NCBI GenBank assembly: GCA_963744255.1
Contig: CAVUSZ010000055.1
Location: 1 to 64,000 of the forward strand
Direction of reading: 5' to 3'
DNA from: DATEDA01 sp963744255
GTDB lineage: Bacteria > Pseudomonadota > Gammaproteobacteria > Burkholderiales > SG8-39
DNA length: 64,000 nucleotides
The notes under the pieces were generated by a model. The model saw nothing but the letters and a program-made list of their open reading frames with translations, searched no databases and had not been told where the DNA came from. The position numbers were made by a program, and so were the translations under genes. Shown one piece after another: positions 53,834-63,496 of this stretch; position 1 is the first letter of the stretch, and every line of letters begins with the position of its first letter.

Positions 53834-54124
53834 ATGCCCGCTTACATCATCGCGATGATGACCGTGACCAACCCGGAGGCCTACGATGGATATCGCGCGC
53901 TCGCCGCCCCGGCCGTCGCAAAGCATGGTGGCCGGTTCCTCGTCCGAGGCGGCAGGCACGAGGTACTGGAGGGCGGCTTCCCCGGCAGTCGCGTGGTGGT
54001 CGTGGAGTTCGAGAGCTTCGAGAAGGCGAAGGCCTTCTATGACTCGCCCGAGTACCGGGCCGCGCGCGAGCAGCGGCGCGGGGCGACGGCGGAGTTCAGC
54101 CTGCTCGTCGCCGACGGCGCCTGA
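53834..54124 (+). CDS. DUF1330-family protein
   Basis: The product has 96 residues: PAYIIAMMTVTNPEAYDGYR, KHGGRFLVRGGRHEVLEGGF and VEFESFEKAKAFYDSPEYRA match DUF1330, a dimeric alpha/beta-barrel (EthD/NIPSNAP-like) fold. Function is unknown. A run of about 130 bp without features separates it from the regulator gene. GGAGG precedes the ATG. Confidence 0.9.
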   Translation: MPAYIIAMMTVTNPEAYDGYRALAAPAVAKHGGRFLVRGGRHEVLEGGFPGSRVVVVEFESFEKAKAFYDSPEYRAAREQRRGATAEFSLLVADGA

Positions 54125-54133
54125 ACGCCGGCG

Positions 54134-54654
54134 TCAGTTCTTCTGGATCACCCCGCAAGCGATGCGGGCGCCCGCGTTGCCGGTCGGCTGCGTCTTGTAA
54201 TCGTCCGGTTGAGCGTGGACGATCAGGCCGCGGCCAACGACGCTGGTCGGCCCGTCGGTCACGGTGATGACGTCCAGTTCGATCTTCAGCGTGGCGGTCC
54301 CCGACGCATCCGCCGTCAGGGCCGGCAGATCACCGGCGTGCCGGTCGGGCGTGCCGAAGTGCGCATGCGGATGGCCGAGCGGGTTGAAGTGGCCGCCGGT
54401 GCTCATGCCGTCGCCGGACCCGCAGTCGCCCTTCTCGTGAACGTGGAACCCGTGCTCGGCCCCGGGGGTGAGGCCGGAGACTTTGGCCTCGACGAGCACC
54501 CACTTTCCCCGCTGGGTGAAGGTGACCGTCCCGCTGGCGGTGTTGCCCTTGGTGGGCTGCAGCTGCGCCGCTTGCTTTCGCGCCGTCCTGCGCCCACGCG
54601 GCGCCGGCAGCGAGTGCCGCCCGCCGCTGCGAGCGCGATCACGACTTCTCTCAT
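54134..54654 (-). CDS. sodC: Cu/Zn superoxide dismutase SodC, frameshifted in the signal peptide
   Basis: About 172 residues when repaired. The mature part is intact: GTVTFTQRGKWVLVEAKVSG, HGFHVHEKGDC with Cu ligands, GGHFNPLGHPHAHFGTPDRH with the zinc loop, and AGARIACGVIQK at the end. The signal peptide is split by two +1 shifts, one at 54620-54622 and one near 54568-54570; removing both gives MREVVIALAAAAALAAGAAW followed by AQDGAKA. The enzyme protects the periplasm from superoxide. GGAGG precedes ATG 54654. It is the last gene of the minus-strand formate dehydrogenase run. Confidence 0.85.
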
Positions 54655-54718
54655 TTCGACGACCTCCCAAAAGAACAGCGCCCCGGACAGGGGCGCCGAG
54701 TCTCTCCCACCCGCCTCG

Positions 54719-54984
54719 CTATTTCGTCGCTCCGCCGCCTTCGGGGCCGGCGCCGCGGCTGCCGCCGATGTCGGCGCATGCGTCTTCTTGTACTTCTCGA
54801 CGGTCAGATCCTGGTACTTCGTCAGCAGCTCCGCTTCCTTCTTGGCCGCTTCCGCAGCCTTCGCGGCCTTGGCCGCGGCGGCGGCTTTCTGCTCTTCGGT
54901 CGGCGGCGGCGGTGCGGGCAGCTTGGCCCACAGCGGGCCACCGATCAGCGCGAACGCTAGCGCGGCGACGATTGCTCCTCTCAT
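54719..54984 (-). CDS. Small Ala/Lys-rich exported protein in the fdh operon
   Basis: About 85-90 residues. Signal MRGAIVAALAFALIGGPLWA, then KLPAPPPPTEEQKAAAAAKA and a helical Ala/Lys/Glu stretch ending TKYQDLTVEKYKKTHAPTSA. The raw frame then runs without a stop into sodC. One base shift near 54725-54755 would end it at TAG 54719 after EGGGATK, which is the more natural end. AAGGAGGAGG precedes the ATG. Similar small proteins accompany formate dehydrogenase genes in betaproteobacteria; the role is unknown. Confidence 0.6.
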
Positions 54985-54998
54985 GCCTTCCTCCTCCT

Positions 54999-56075
54999 TC
55001 AGTGCTGGGCCTGCGCCGCCCCGGGCGTGCCCGTAGCCTTGCCGGCCTTGACCTTGCCCGACTTGACGTCGTTGTACCAGAGCTCGTGGTGCTCCTTCGC
55101 CCAGCTCTCGTCGACGTAGCCGTTTCGCATCGAGCGGTAGGCGCCTTCGACTCCGATCGTGCCCATGTAGATGTGTCCGAGCGCGAGCGCGATCACGAGC
55201 ACCGCGGCGATCGCATGGATGATGTTCGCCTGGATCATCACCGCGCGCACCTGGTCGAAGTTCGGAAAATTGAGGATCAGTCCGGTCACGCTCACGACGA
55301 GCGACAGCGCCACCACGCCGATCCAGAACCACGCCTTCTCGCCGGCGTTGAAGCGGCCCGACGGGACGTGTTTGCCGCCGAACATCCCGCCGAAGCTCGC
55401 GAACCACTTGAAGTCGTACCACTTCGGCAGGTTGTCCTTGATGTAGAGAACGATGAAGAACAGCAGGCTGATCACGAAGATCGGCCCGACGAAGTTGTGC
55501 AGGTTCTTCGACAGGCTGGTCAGCCAGGCAAACAGCGTGTGGCCGATCACCGGCAGCAGCACGTACTTGCCGAGCAGGATCACGAGGCCGGTGATGGCGA
55601 GAATCACGAAGCTGATCCCCATGACCCAATGGGCGTATCGCTGCAGCGGCGTAAACCGCTCGATCAGCCTGCCCGTGGGCCGCTCGTGCAACCTGATCTC
55701 TCCCTTCCACGCGTAGAGGAGCCCGATCACCACGACCACCGCCGCGAGCAGCCAGCCGCCGATCGGGGTGATAACGCCGTTCCGGAACAGTCGCCAGGCT
55801 TCGCCGCCCGTGAGCGCCCGCTGTCCCGGCAGCTTCATCGTCGGCTGGATCAACACGTTCACCTCCTGGCCCTTGATGGAGGTGTATGCCGGATCGCCCG
55901 AGCGGATCTCGCGCCACACCGGGGCGTTGTTCCCGGGCTGGGTGATCTGGCGCTGAACCTGCTGCTTGGCGGTGTCGTCCTGACTCTGTGCGGCGCCCGT
56001 GAGCGGCAGGGCGAGCGCGGCGGCTAGAACGACCCCGCCCGCGAGCTGCATGAAGCTGCGGGACATGAGCATCAT
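54999..56075 (-). CDS. fdhC: Formate dehydrogenase cytochrome b556 (gamma) subunit
   Basis: The product has 358 residues. A signal peptide-like start (FMQLAGGVVLAAALALPLTG) and a periplasmic part (DPAYTSIKGQEVNVLIQ) precede four membrane helices beginning near residue 105. RFTPLQRYAHWVMGISFVIL and KNLHNFVGPIFVISLLFFIV carry His ligands for the haems b. Electrons from formate oxidation pass through it to quinone. The extended N-terminal region is usual for the proteobacterial long form. ATG 56075 follows the lipoprotein stop. Confidence 0.93.
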   Translation of the reverse strand: MMLMSRSFMQLAGGVVLAAALALPLTGAAQSQDDTAKQQVQRQITQPGNNAPVWREIRSGDPAYTSIKGQEVNVLIQPTMKLPGQRALTGGEAWRLFRNGVITPIGGWLLAAVVVVIGLLYAWKGEIRLHERPTGRLIERFTPLQRYAHWVMGISFVILAITGLVILLGKYVLLPVIGHTLFAWLTSLSKNLHNFVGPIFVISLLFFIVLYIKDNLPKWYDFKWFASFGGMFGGKHVPSGRFNAGEKAWFWIGVVALSLVVSVTGLILNFPNFDQVRAVMIQANIIHAIAAVLVIALALGHIYMGTIGVEGAYRSMRNGYVDESWAKEHHELWYNDVKSGKVKAGKATGTPGAAQAQH

Positions 56076-56078
56076 CCC

Positions 56079-56298
56079 CTATTGAATACGAGAGTACTCG
56101 TTCTGATTCTGCGTGCGCGCCTGGATGGCACGCTCCCACTCGGCCTGCTTGCCGCCGAACTGGGGGCTGTCCCAGGGCACCGTGTCCGGCTTGCCCTGGT
56201 ACTTGCCGGTCTTCTGCACCATCTCCTGCGGCTTTTCGCCGCACCCGGCGAGCCCGAGTGCGGCGAGCGCCGCGAACGCAACCAGCGTCCGCGCGCAT
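56079..56298 (-). CDS. Small lipoprotein of the formate dehydrogenase operon, frameshifted
   Basis: About 72 residues. After one base is removed near 56286-56295 the frame reads MRA-TLVAFAALAALGLAGC, with a lipobox LAGC, then GEKPQEMVQKTGKYQGKPDT and FGGKQAEWERAIQARTQNQN, ending TAG at 56079. Such a short lipoprotein between the iron-sulfur and cytochrome subunit genes is seen in related operons. Its function is unknown. It starts three bases past the repaired fdhB stop. Confidence 0.65.
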
Positions 56299-56301
56299 GG
56301 C

Positions 56302-56926
56302 TCAGCTCTTCGGCTGTGCGGCGCGCCGGCTTCTGCTGCCCCGGCGCGCCGTACGCAGTGCCCCAGCCCCAGACCTCAGAACCCTTGCCGCGCTTGAGCA
56401 CGCGCTGGCGATAGATGTCGGCGACGACGTCGCCGTCACCGCCGAGCAGCGCCTTGGTCGAGCACATCTCGGCGCAGGCCGGCAGCTTGCCCTGGGAAAG
56501 GCGATTCGCGCCGTACTTCCGGAACTCCTCGGCCGAATTGTCCTTCTCCGGGCCACCGGCGCAGAACGTGCACTTGTCCATCTTGCCGCGCAGACCGAAC
56601 GCGCCCGCCTGCGGGAACTGGGGCGCGCCGAACGGACAGGCGTAGAAGCAGTAGCCGCAGCCGATGCACAGGTCCTTGTCGTGCAGAACGACGCCCTCCT
56701 CCGTGCGGTAGAAGCAGTCGACCGGGCATACCGCCATGCACGGCGCATCCGAGCAGTGCATGCAGGCGACCGAGATCGACTTCTCGCCCGGCTGGCCGTC
56801 GTTAATCGTCACGACACGGCGGCGGTTCACCCCCCACGGCACGTCGTTCGTGTTCTTGCAGGCGGTCACGCAGCCGTTGCACTCGATGCAGCGCTCGGCA
56901 TCGCACAGGAACTTCATTCTCGCCAT
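56302..56926 (-). CDS. fdhB: Formate dehydrogenase iron-sulfur (beta) subunit, frameshifted near the end
   Basis: About 207 residues when repaired. Four ferredoxin-type Cys clusters: CDAERCIECNGCVTACKN, CMHCSDAPCMAVCPVDCFYR, CIGCGYCFYACPFGAPQFP and the split CTFCAGG ... CAEMC. It carries electrons from the catalytic subunit to the cytochrome b subunit. The raw frame misses the natural stop and runs on in Arg/Ser-rich sequence; deleting one base at 56319-56331 (for example G56329) gives a short end AAQPKS and TGA at 56302. Confidence 0.9.
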
Positions 56927-56938
56927 GGCTCGACTCCT

Positions 56939-59922
56939 CTATGCCCGCTCGACCTGGCAAAGCGTCGTTTTGGATTCCTGCATCATCGTGACCCGGTCAT
57001 AGCCGTAGGTCGTGGCGGTGTTGACCGCCTCGCCGCGCACGATCGGCGCCGCCTTGTCGGGGTAGAAGGGCAGCATGTCCGTACCCTGCCACCAGCCGGC
57101 GAAGTGGAACGGTATGAACACCGTGTCCGGCCCGACGCGCTCGGTGACGAGCGCCTTCACCTTGATCCTGGCGCCGGTCGGGCTCTTCACCCAGACGTAC
57201 TCGTTCGGACGGATGCCGCGGTCGGCCGCCGCTTTCGGGTTGATCTCCACGAAGTTGTCCTGCATCAGCTCGGCGAGCCACGGGTTGGAGCGCGTCTCGT
57301 CGCCGCCGCCTTCGTACTCGACCAGCCGTCCGCTCGTGAGGATCAGCGGGAACTTCTCGGCCACGCCCTCCTTGACGTTCTGTTCCTGGACCGACTTGAA
57401 CAGCGTCGGCAGGCGCCAGAGCACTCTCACGTCGTCGTGCGTCGGGTACTTCGCGACGAGGTCCGGCCGCGGCGAGTACAGCGCCTCGCGGTGGAGCGGC
57501 ACGCCGTCGGGGAAGTTCCAGACCACCGCCCGCGCCTTCGCGTTGCCGAACGGGTGGCAGCTGTGGTTCTTCATCACCACCCGCTGGATCCCGCCCGAGA
57601 GGTCGGTCTTCCAGTTCTTGCCTTCGGCCTCCTTCTTCTCGGCCTCGCTCAGCTCGTCCCACCAGCCGAGCTTCTTCAGCAGGACATGGTCGAACTCCGG
57701 GTAGCCGAACGGGAGGTCGGCACCCAAGGATGCCGACCCGTCCTCGGCCAGCAGGCTCACGCCGTCGCGCTCGACGCCGAAGTTCGCCCGGAAGTTCCCG
57801 CCGCCGTCCATGACGTTCCGCGACGTCTGATAGAGGTTGGGCGAGCCCGGATGCTTGAGCGCTGCATTGCCGTAGCACGGCCACGGCAGGCCGAAGTAGT
57901 CACCGGTGAGGTCGTAACCCGTCTTCGCGTCCTTGCCGCCCCTGGCACGCAAGGTCTTCACGTCGAAGACGTGCATGTTGCGCATGTGCGCCTGGAGCCG
58001 CTCGGGCGACTGCCCGGTGTAGCCGATCGTCCAGCTGCCCCCGTTGATCTCGTAGGTGAGGACATCCTCGACGTTCGGCTCTTCGTACCCCTTCGCCGTC
58101 TTGTCGAGGCGAAGCTGCTGCTTGCCGTCCTTCTTGCCGAGGAACTGGTCGGCAAACCCGAGCTTCTGCGCGAACGCGTACATGATCGCGTGGTCGGAGC
58201 GGGACTCGAACAGCGGCTCGATCACCTTCTCGCGCCACTGGATCGAGCGGTTCGACGCGGTGACGGACCCTTCGGTCTCGAACTGCGTCGCCGCCGGCAG
58301 CAGGTACACGTCGCGGTTCGCGTTCGGCTCGTACTTGGCGTTGGCATCCTTCGGCATCGCTGCCATCGCCGCGGTCGCCGACGGATAGGGATCGATGACG
58401 ACGAGGAGATCGAGCTTGTCCATCGCCATCTTCATCTCGAGCCCGCGGGTCTGCGAGTTCGGCGCGTGGCCCCAGAAGAACATCCCGCGGATGTTCGAGT
58501 CCTGGTCGATGAGGTCGTTCTTCTCCAGCACCCCGTCGATCCACCGCGAAACCGTGGTCCCGGGTTTACCCATCATGCCCGGAGCGAAGCGTCCCTTGAG
58601 CCATTCGAAGTCGACGTTCCACACTCGGCACCAATGCTTGAACGAGCCCTCCGCGAGACCGTAGTAGCCCGGCAGCGAGTCGGGGTTCGGACCGACGTCG
58701 GTCGCGCCCTGCACGTTGTCGTGGCCGCGGTAGATGTTGGTGCCGCCGCCCGCAACGCCGACGTTGCCGAGCGCGAGCTGGAGGATGCAGCTCGCGCGGA
58801 CGATCGCATTGCCGTTGGTGTGCTGGGTCTGGCCCATCGCCCAGACGATCGTGCTCGGGCGGTTCTTGGCCATTGCCTCAGCGACAGTGCGGACGTGGTC
58901 CTCCGGCATGCCGGTGACGTTCTGCACCACGTCCGGCGTCCACTTCATGACTTCTTCTTTGACCTTGTCCATGCCGTAGACGCGGGCCTTGATGTACTCC
59001 TTGTCCTCCCAGCCGTTTTGGAAGATGTGGTACAGCATCCCCCACAGGAACGCGACGTCGGTGCCCGAGCGGATGCGGAAGTACTGGTCGGCCTTCGCCG
59101 CCGTCCGGGTGAAGCGCGGGTCGACGACGATCACCTTCGCGCCGTTCTCCTTCGCGTGCAGCGTGTGGAGCATCGACACCGGGTGCGCCTCGGCGGCGTT
59201 CGAGCCGAAGAACAGGATGCACTTCGAGTTCTGCTCGTCGTTGTAGGAGTTCGTCATCGCGCCGTAGCCCCAGGTGTTGGCGACGCCGGCGACGGTGGTC
59301 GAGTGGCAGATGCGCGCCTGGTGGTCGGTGTTGTTCGAGCCCCAGAGGCGAACCCACTTGCAGAGCAGCTCGGCCTGCTCGTTGTTGTGCTTCGACGAGC
59401 CGACGATGAAGATCGAGTCGGGGCCGGACTCCTCCCGGAGCTTCAGCATCTTCTTGCTGATCTCGTCGAGCGCGACGTCCCAGGTGATGCTTCTGGTACT
59501 TCCCGTTCACCAGCTTCATCGGGTACTTCAGCCGGTGCGAGTCCTCGGTGATGCCGTGCTCCCGCACCGACGCGCCTTTCGCGCAGTGCGCACCGAGGTT
59601 GAGCGGCGAGTCGAACACCGGCTCCTGGCGCACCCAGACGCCGTTCTGGACGACGGCGTCGATCGCACAGCCGACCGAACAGTGCGTACAGACCGTGCGC
59701 TTCACTTCGATCTTGCCCTCGGCGACGCTTCTTCTCCTGCGCCTCGGCCTTGCCGATCATGTTGAACGGCAGCTGGCTCGCGAAGGCGCCGGCGCCGACC
59801 GCGACCCCGGAGCGCTTGAGGAACGCGCGGCGATCGATCGTGCGCGCGAGCGCGCCGGAGAGGCTACGCGCGAGACGCGATTGCGGAACCGCCGTGCCGG
59901 AGGATTTTCTCGTCAGCAACAT
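56939..59922 (-). CDS. fdhA: Formate dehydrogenase catalytic (alpha) subunit, Cys type, two frameshifts
   Basis: About 993 residues when repaired. Tat signal DRRAFLKRSGVAVGAGAFAS, then the [4Fe-4S] segment RTVCTHCSVGCAIDAVVQNG, NLGAHCAKGASVREHGITED and HRLKYPMKLVNGKYQK. The bis-MGD domain reads GPDSIFIVGSSKHNNEQAEL and ARICHSTTVAGVANTWGYGA, where Cys replaces selenocysteine, then SNAAEAHPVSMLHTLHAKEN. Extra bases at 59727 and 59489 break the frame; removing them joins all three pieces. It oxidises formate to CO2 in the periplasm using Mo or W. AAGGAG precedes the ATG. Confidence 0.92.
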
Positions 59923-59938
59923 GGCGCTCTCCTTCGCT

Positions 59939-60136
59939 CTAGATCAGCGTCGTGCGGTAGTACTTGCGGACGTGCTCGGAGAGCTGGTAGCCCGAGCCTT
60001 GCGCGTCCTTCTTCGCGTTCGCTGCCTCTTTTTGGGGCACGGTCTTCGCGGCGACCGCGGCGATCGCAGCGCCGCTCCCGGCACCGACCGCGAGCAGGAA
60101 GTTTCTGCGACCGGTCCGTTTCCTGGAGTTCTCCAT
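59939..60136 (-). CDS. Formate dehydrogenase region Tat-target small protein
   Basis: The product has 65 residues: RKRTGRRNFLLAVGAGSGAA, a twin-arginine signal, then KTVPQKEAANAK and SGYQLSEHVRKYYRTTLI. This matches a small Tat-signal protein (TIGR02811 type) found only next to formate dehydrogenase genes. It may be an assembly factor or small subunit; the tail SEHVRKYYRTT is the conserved part. Confidence 0.88.
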   Translation of the reverse strand: MENSRKRTGRRNFLLAVGAGSGAAIAAVAAKTVPQKEAANAKKDAQGSGYQLSEHVRKYYRTTLI

Positions 60137-60156
60137 GGTGCGCTCCTCGTGGCAGG

Positions 60157-60753
60157 TTAGAGCATGTCTAGCGACGCAGCTTCGGTGTCGCAGAACGCCT
60201 TTGTGAAGCGCGCGACATATCCGTAGAAGCTTGTTTTCGTGGAAGCCATCACCCGATCAGTAAGGGGATTGTAAGCTCGGTGCATATAGCGAGTGAAGAA
60301 CTTCTTCTGTCGCTGCAGCGCATCATCAGAGGATCCCGCGGCGGCGAGGTGCCGCATCACCTCGCAGAGCGCAGCGAAGTGATCTTCCGGTTCGTGCGAT
60401 GCGTCATTGCGCTCGAGACGCAGCTCGGCGAGTTCATCTCGCAGCGCAACAAGAACTCGTTCCCTCCCCGTCTCGACGAGGTAGTGGGACGCGTACGGCG
60501 TGACCGCCGCCTTGCCGGTCCCGACGAACAGCGTTTCGTGTTCCGCTCGCGCCGTCTCGGCGTCGGTCGCTGCCGCAGCGGCCTGCAGCTCGCGCCAGGC
60601 GTCGGCGAGCGCCACCTGGTCGCCTTCCGCGACGATGTCATCGGCGGTCGCGATCATCTGTAGCAGCGCCGCATCCGGCCCGGCGTAGAAGAGCCGCGCG
60701 AGCAGCGCGTAGAAACCCGCCCTGGCGGCGTCCTCCGGGGCGAGGTCCGTCAT
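60157..60753 (-). CDS. TorD/DmsD-family molybdoenzyme chaperone
   Basis: The product has 198 residues, all helical: ARAGFYALLARLFYAGPDAA, EHETLFVGTGKAAVTPYASH with the family's E-x-x-x-L-F and P-Y motif, HEPEDHFAALCEVMRHLAA and FFTRYMHRAYNPLTDRV. It likely binds the Tat signal of the catalytic subunit until cofactor is inserted. ATG overlaps the polyferredoxin stop (ATGA). Confidence 0.9.
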   Translation of the reverse strand: MTDLAPEDAARAGFYALLARLFYAGPDAALLQMIATADDIVAEGDQVALADAWRELQAAAAATDAETARAEHETLFVGTGKAAVTPYASHYLVETGRERVLVALRDELAELRLERNDASHEPEDHFAALCEVMRHLAAAGSSDDALQRQKKFFTRYMHRAYNPLTDRVMASTKTSFYGYVARFTKAFCDTEAASLDML

Positions 60754-62831
60754 GGCTTCGGACCGAGGATCGACGCCTCGTTCTTGTTCTCCATCATGTC
60801 GACCACCCGGCAGTCGGCGCACATCATCAGCCGCCGCGTCCCGCCCGCGAACATCGAGTGGGCGGCGAGCCGCCCGACCATGCTGTCGATCATCTGCTTC
60901 GTGCCGAACGGCTTGCCGCAGCGCACGCAGTTGAACGGCTCGGCCTGATTGAGCACGACCTCCTGCTTGGCCTCGGGGGTCAGCAGCAGCCGGGGCACCA
61001 ATGCGAGGGCGTCCTCGGGACAGGTTTCGACGCACAGCCCGCACTGCACGCAGTTCCGCTCGATGAGCTTGAGCATCGGCGAATCGCGGCCGTCGAGCAG
61101 CGCCGACTCCGGGCACGCGCCGACGCAGGCCATGCAGAGCGTACAGGTTGCCTGGTTGACCTCGACCCGCCCGAACGGCGCGCCGGCCGCGAGCGGCAGC
61201 TCGTCCTGCGGCGCCGGTGCGTGCCGCGCGAGATGCTCGAAGACGAAGTCGAGCGTCCCGCGTTTGCCGTTCGAGAGGTTGAAGGTCGCGGCCGCCCCGA
61301 CCGTAGCGGCCGGCTCGAGCCCCCAGACCGCGTGCTCGAGCTCGCCGGGCTCGGTCGCGGGGACGAGCCGGAAATGCTTACCCCGGTAGCCGAGACCGTT
61401 CAGGATCGTCTGCGCGTAGCCCATCTCGCGCTCCACCGCCGCGCCGTACTCCTTGGCGTCATCGGGACCGCACAGGACGAGCACCTGGCTCGCGCCGTAG
61501 GTGATCGCCCCGAGCATCGTGTCGATGCCGACCGAAGCGATGTGGAAGACCTCGAGCGGGATCACGCGTGCCGGCAGGCCCCTCCCCCGCCGTGCGAGTC
61601 GCGCCACCAGCTCGCGGCCGTCGGTCGCGTTGTGGAGGAGGAGCGCCGCGTCCCTGCCGCCGGCGCGCGCATACACCGAAAGCAGCCGCTTCAGGCGTGC
61701 GCCGAGCTCCGCGACGCGCGGGCTCGCGTAGGTCATCGCGCCCGACGGGCAGACGGTCGCGCACCCGCCGCAGCCCGCGCAGAGGTGCGCCTCGACCTTC
61801 ACCTTGTCGCCGGTCGACGAGATCGCGTTCGCCGAGCAGACCTCGAGGCATTTCGTACAGCCCACCTTGCCCGATCGGCCGTGCGCGCAGATCCGCTCGT
61901 CGTAGACGAAGAACTTCGGCTTCTCGAATTCGCCCACGAGCTGCGCGATCGCGGCCGCCGCGAGCGCCTGCTCGAGCGGATCGCGGCCCGGCGCGAGGTA
62001 GCCCTGGGGCTTCCGCGGCGTGCTGAGGATCGGCTCGGGCGACAGGTCGAGCACGAGGTCGAAGCGGTCGCGCCGCGTGCGATCGGCGCGCTCGAAGTCG
62101 ATCGCGTGCACCGGCCCGCAGACCTTGACGCACTCGCGATGCGCCTTGCACCGTTCCAGGTCGATCTGGTAGGTGAAGTCGATCGCGCTCTCCGGACAGG
62201 CGCGGATGCACGCGTTGCAGCGGGTGCAGACGTCGAGGTCGATCGGGTTCGTCTGCTCCCACTCGACCTCGAACGCGCCGAGCCACCCCCTGATCGCGCC
62301 GACCTTCCCCGACCAGACCGGGTAGCGCCGCTCGAGCGGGAGATCCCCGCCGCGCGCCGTGGTGATCAGCACGCTGACCTCGAGCTCGGCTGCGAGCCGC
62401 TCGGCCCATTGCACCGCCGGCCCGGCCGGTCCGATGACCAGCACATGCCCGCTCGAGCTGTACGAGACGCTCGGAACGGGCTCGGGCGGAGGCAACTCGG
62501 CCAGGGCGAGCAGCGCGGCGATCTTCGGGGTCGCGGCGGCACCTTCCGCGGACCAGCCTGCGTTCTCGCGGATGTTGACGAATTTGAGCTCGGTCTTTCG
62601 GCCTGCGCTCTCGTTCAGCTCGGTGAAGAGCGGCGCCTCCTGCGTACAGGCGACGATGCACTCGCCGCCCCCGGCGATCGCGGCGCCGAACTCGCCGACC
62701 TGGCGCCGGCAAAGCTCGGTGTGGATCGTGAGCGGCGCGCCCGACTGCAACGCCGCGGCGAGCGCCTTGGCGTCGAGCGCCATGGTGCGGTTGCAGTTGC
62801 AGATCTTCAGCATCTTCCCGTCGAGTGCCAT
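60750..62831 (-). CDS. Polyferredoxin with multiple [4Fe-4S] modules
   Basis: The product has 693 residues. An N-terminal CNCN-containing domain (KMLKICNCNRTMALDAKALA, ECIVACTQEAPLFTELNES) resembles HdrA-like electron-transfer proteins. Then come Cys modules: CTRCNACIRACPES, CKAHRECVKVCGP, CAHGRSGKVGCTKCLEVC, CAGCGGCATVCPSG, CTLCMACVGACPES and CVQCGLCVETCPED. A CVRCGKPFG ... CADC pair near the end looks like a zinc ribbon. No signal peptide, so cytoplasmic. It probably shuttles electrons for the enzyme or for cofactor assembly; its exact task is not known. ATG 62831 begins at MALDGK. Confidence 0.88.
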   Translation of the reverse strand: MALDGKMLKICNCNRTMALDAKALAAALQSGAPLTIHTELCRRQVGEFGAAIAGGGECIVACTQEAPLFTELNESAGRKTELKFVNIRENAGWSAEGAAATPKIAALLALAELPPPEPVPSVSYSSSGHVLVIGPAGPAVQWAERLAAELEVSVLITTARGGDLPLERRYPVWSGKVGAIRGWLGAFEVEWEQTNPIDLDVCTRCNACIRACPESAIDFTYQIDLERCKAHRECVKVCGPVHAIDFERADRTRRDRFDLVLDLSPEPILSTPRKPQGYLAPGRDPLEQALAAAAIAQLVGEFEKPKFFVYDERICAHGRSGKVGCTKCLEVCSANAISSTGDKVKVEAHLCAGCGGCATVCPSGAMTYASPRVAELGARLKRLLSVYARAGGRDAALLLHNATDGRELVARLARRGRGLPARVIPLEVFHIASVGIDTMLGAITYGASQVLVLCGPDDAKEYGAAVEREMGYAQTILNGLGYRGKHFRLVPATEPGELEHAVWGLEPAATVGAAATFNLSNGKRGTLDFVFEHLARHAPAPQDELPLAAGAPFGRVEVNQATCTLCMACVGACPESALLDGRDSPMLKLIERNCVQCGLCVETCPEDALALVPRLLLTPEAKQEVVLNQAEPFNCVRCGKPFGTKQMIDSMVGRLAAHSMFAGGTRRLMMCADCRVVDMMENKNEASILGPKP

Positions 62832-62832
62832 C

Positions 62833-63402
62833 TCACGCGGTATCGGGTTTCGGCGGTGACGTGGGTTGAACCGCGGCATCGACCGCGGGTTGCGAGCCGG
62901 CGTCCGCCGCCGGTTGCGGTCCCTCGACCGCCGGCGGCTCGGCGCCGTCGGTCGCCGCAACGGCGGCGGGCTCGGCAGGCTCCGGTGCGGCCGTTGTCTG
63001 CCCCTTCTCCTCGTCGTCGAAGAGCCCCAACGTGCGTGCCTGATTCAGCGCGCGCAGCATCGTTGCTGGAATCGGGTCCGCCTTGGTGTAGTCGTCGATG
63101 TAGATGTCCAACCCGTCCATCTGGTTGAAATGCGGATCGCCGAAAAGCTTCCGCAGCGCCGCGCTCTTCGTCGCCGGGTCCACGTCGGGCCGCAGGAAGT
63201 CCTTGTATTCGGACTCCAGGCCCTTCAGCGAGTCGACCGGCGGCAGCTCGGGCGGCGCGGCCGGCGCGGGATCCGGCGGCGGCGCGGATTCAGGCGGGCT
63301 CGCCTCGCTGCGCGCCGGCTCCGACGGCGTCTCGCCCCGCCGCACCGCGTGCTTGCGCTTCGACCAGCGATCGAGGAACGAGTCGTCGGTGTCGTTCGAC
63401 AT
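62833..63402 (-). CDS. DUF3306-family protein
   Basis: The product has 189 residues: MSNDTDDSFLDRWSKRKHAV, then a Pro/Ala-rich linker, the core KGLESEYKDFLRPDVDPATK, AALRKLFGDPHFNQMDGLDI and IDDYTKADPIPATMLRALNQ, and a low-complexity Pro/Ala/Glu tail. DUF3306 genes occur almost only beside this kind of formate dehydrogenase, together with DUF3305. Its role is unknown. Confidence 0.9.
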   Translation of the reverse strand: MSNDTDDSFLDRWSKRKHAVRRGETPSEPARSEASPPESAPPPDPAPAAPPELPPVDSLKGLESEYKDFLRPDVDPATKSAALRKLFGDPHFNQMDGLDIYIDDYTKADPIPATMLRALNQARTLGLFDDEEKGQTTAAPEPAEPAAVAATDGAEPPAVEGPQPAADAGSQPAVDAAVQPTSPPKPDTA

Positions 63403-63496
63403 CTCGTTTTTCACGATACGCGGGGTCAGGCCGCTTCGCGGCACCCCTCGTGCTCCCCGAAGCCACGAAAGCAGCGCCTTCGGCGCCGGTTTGATC

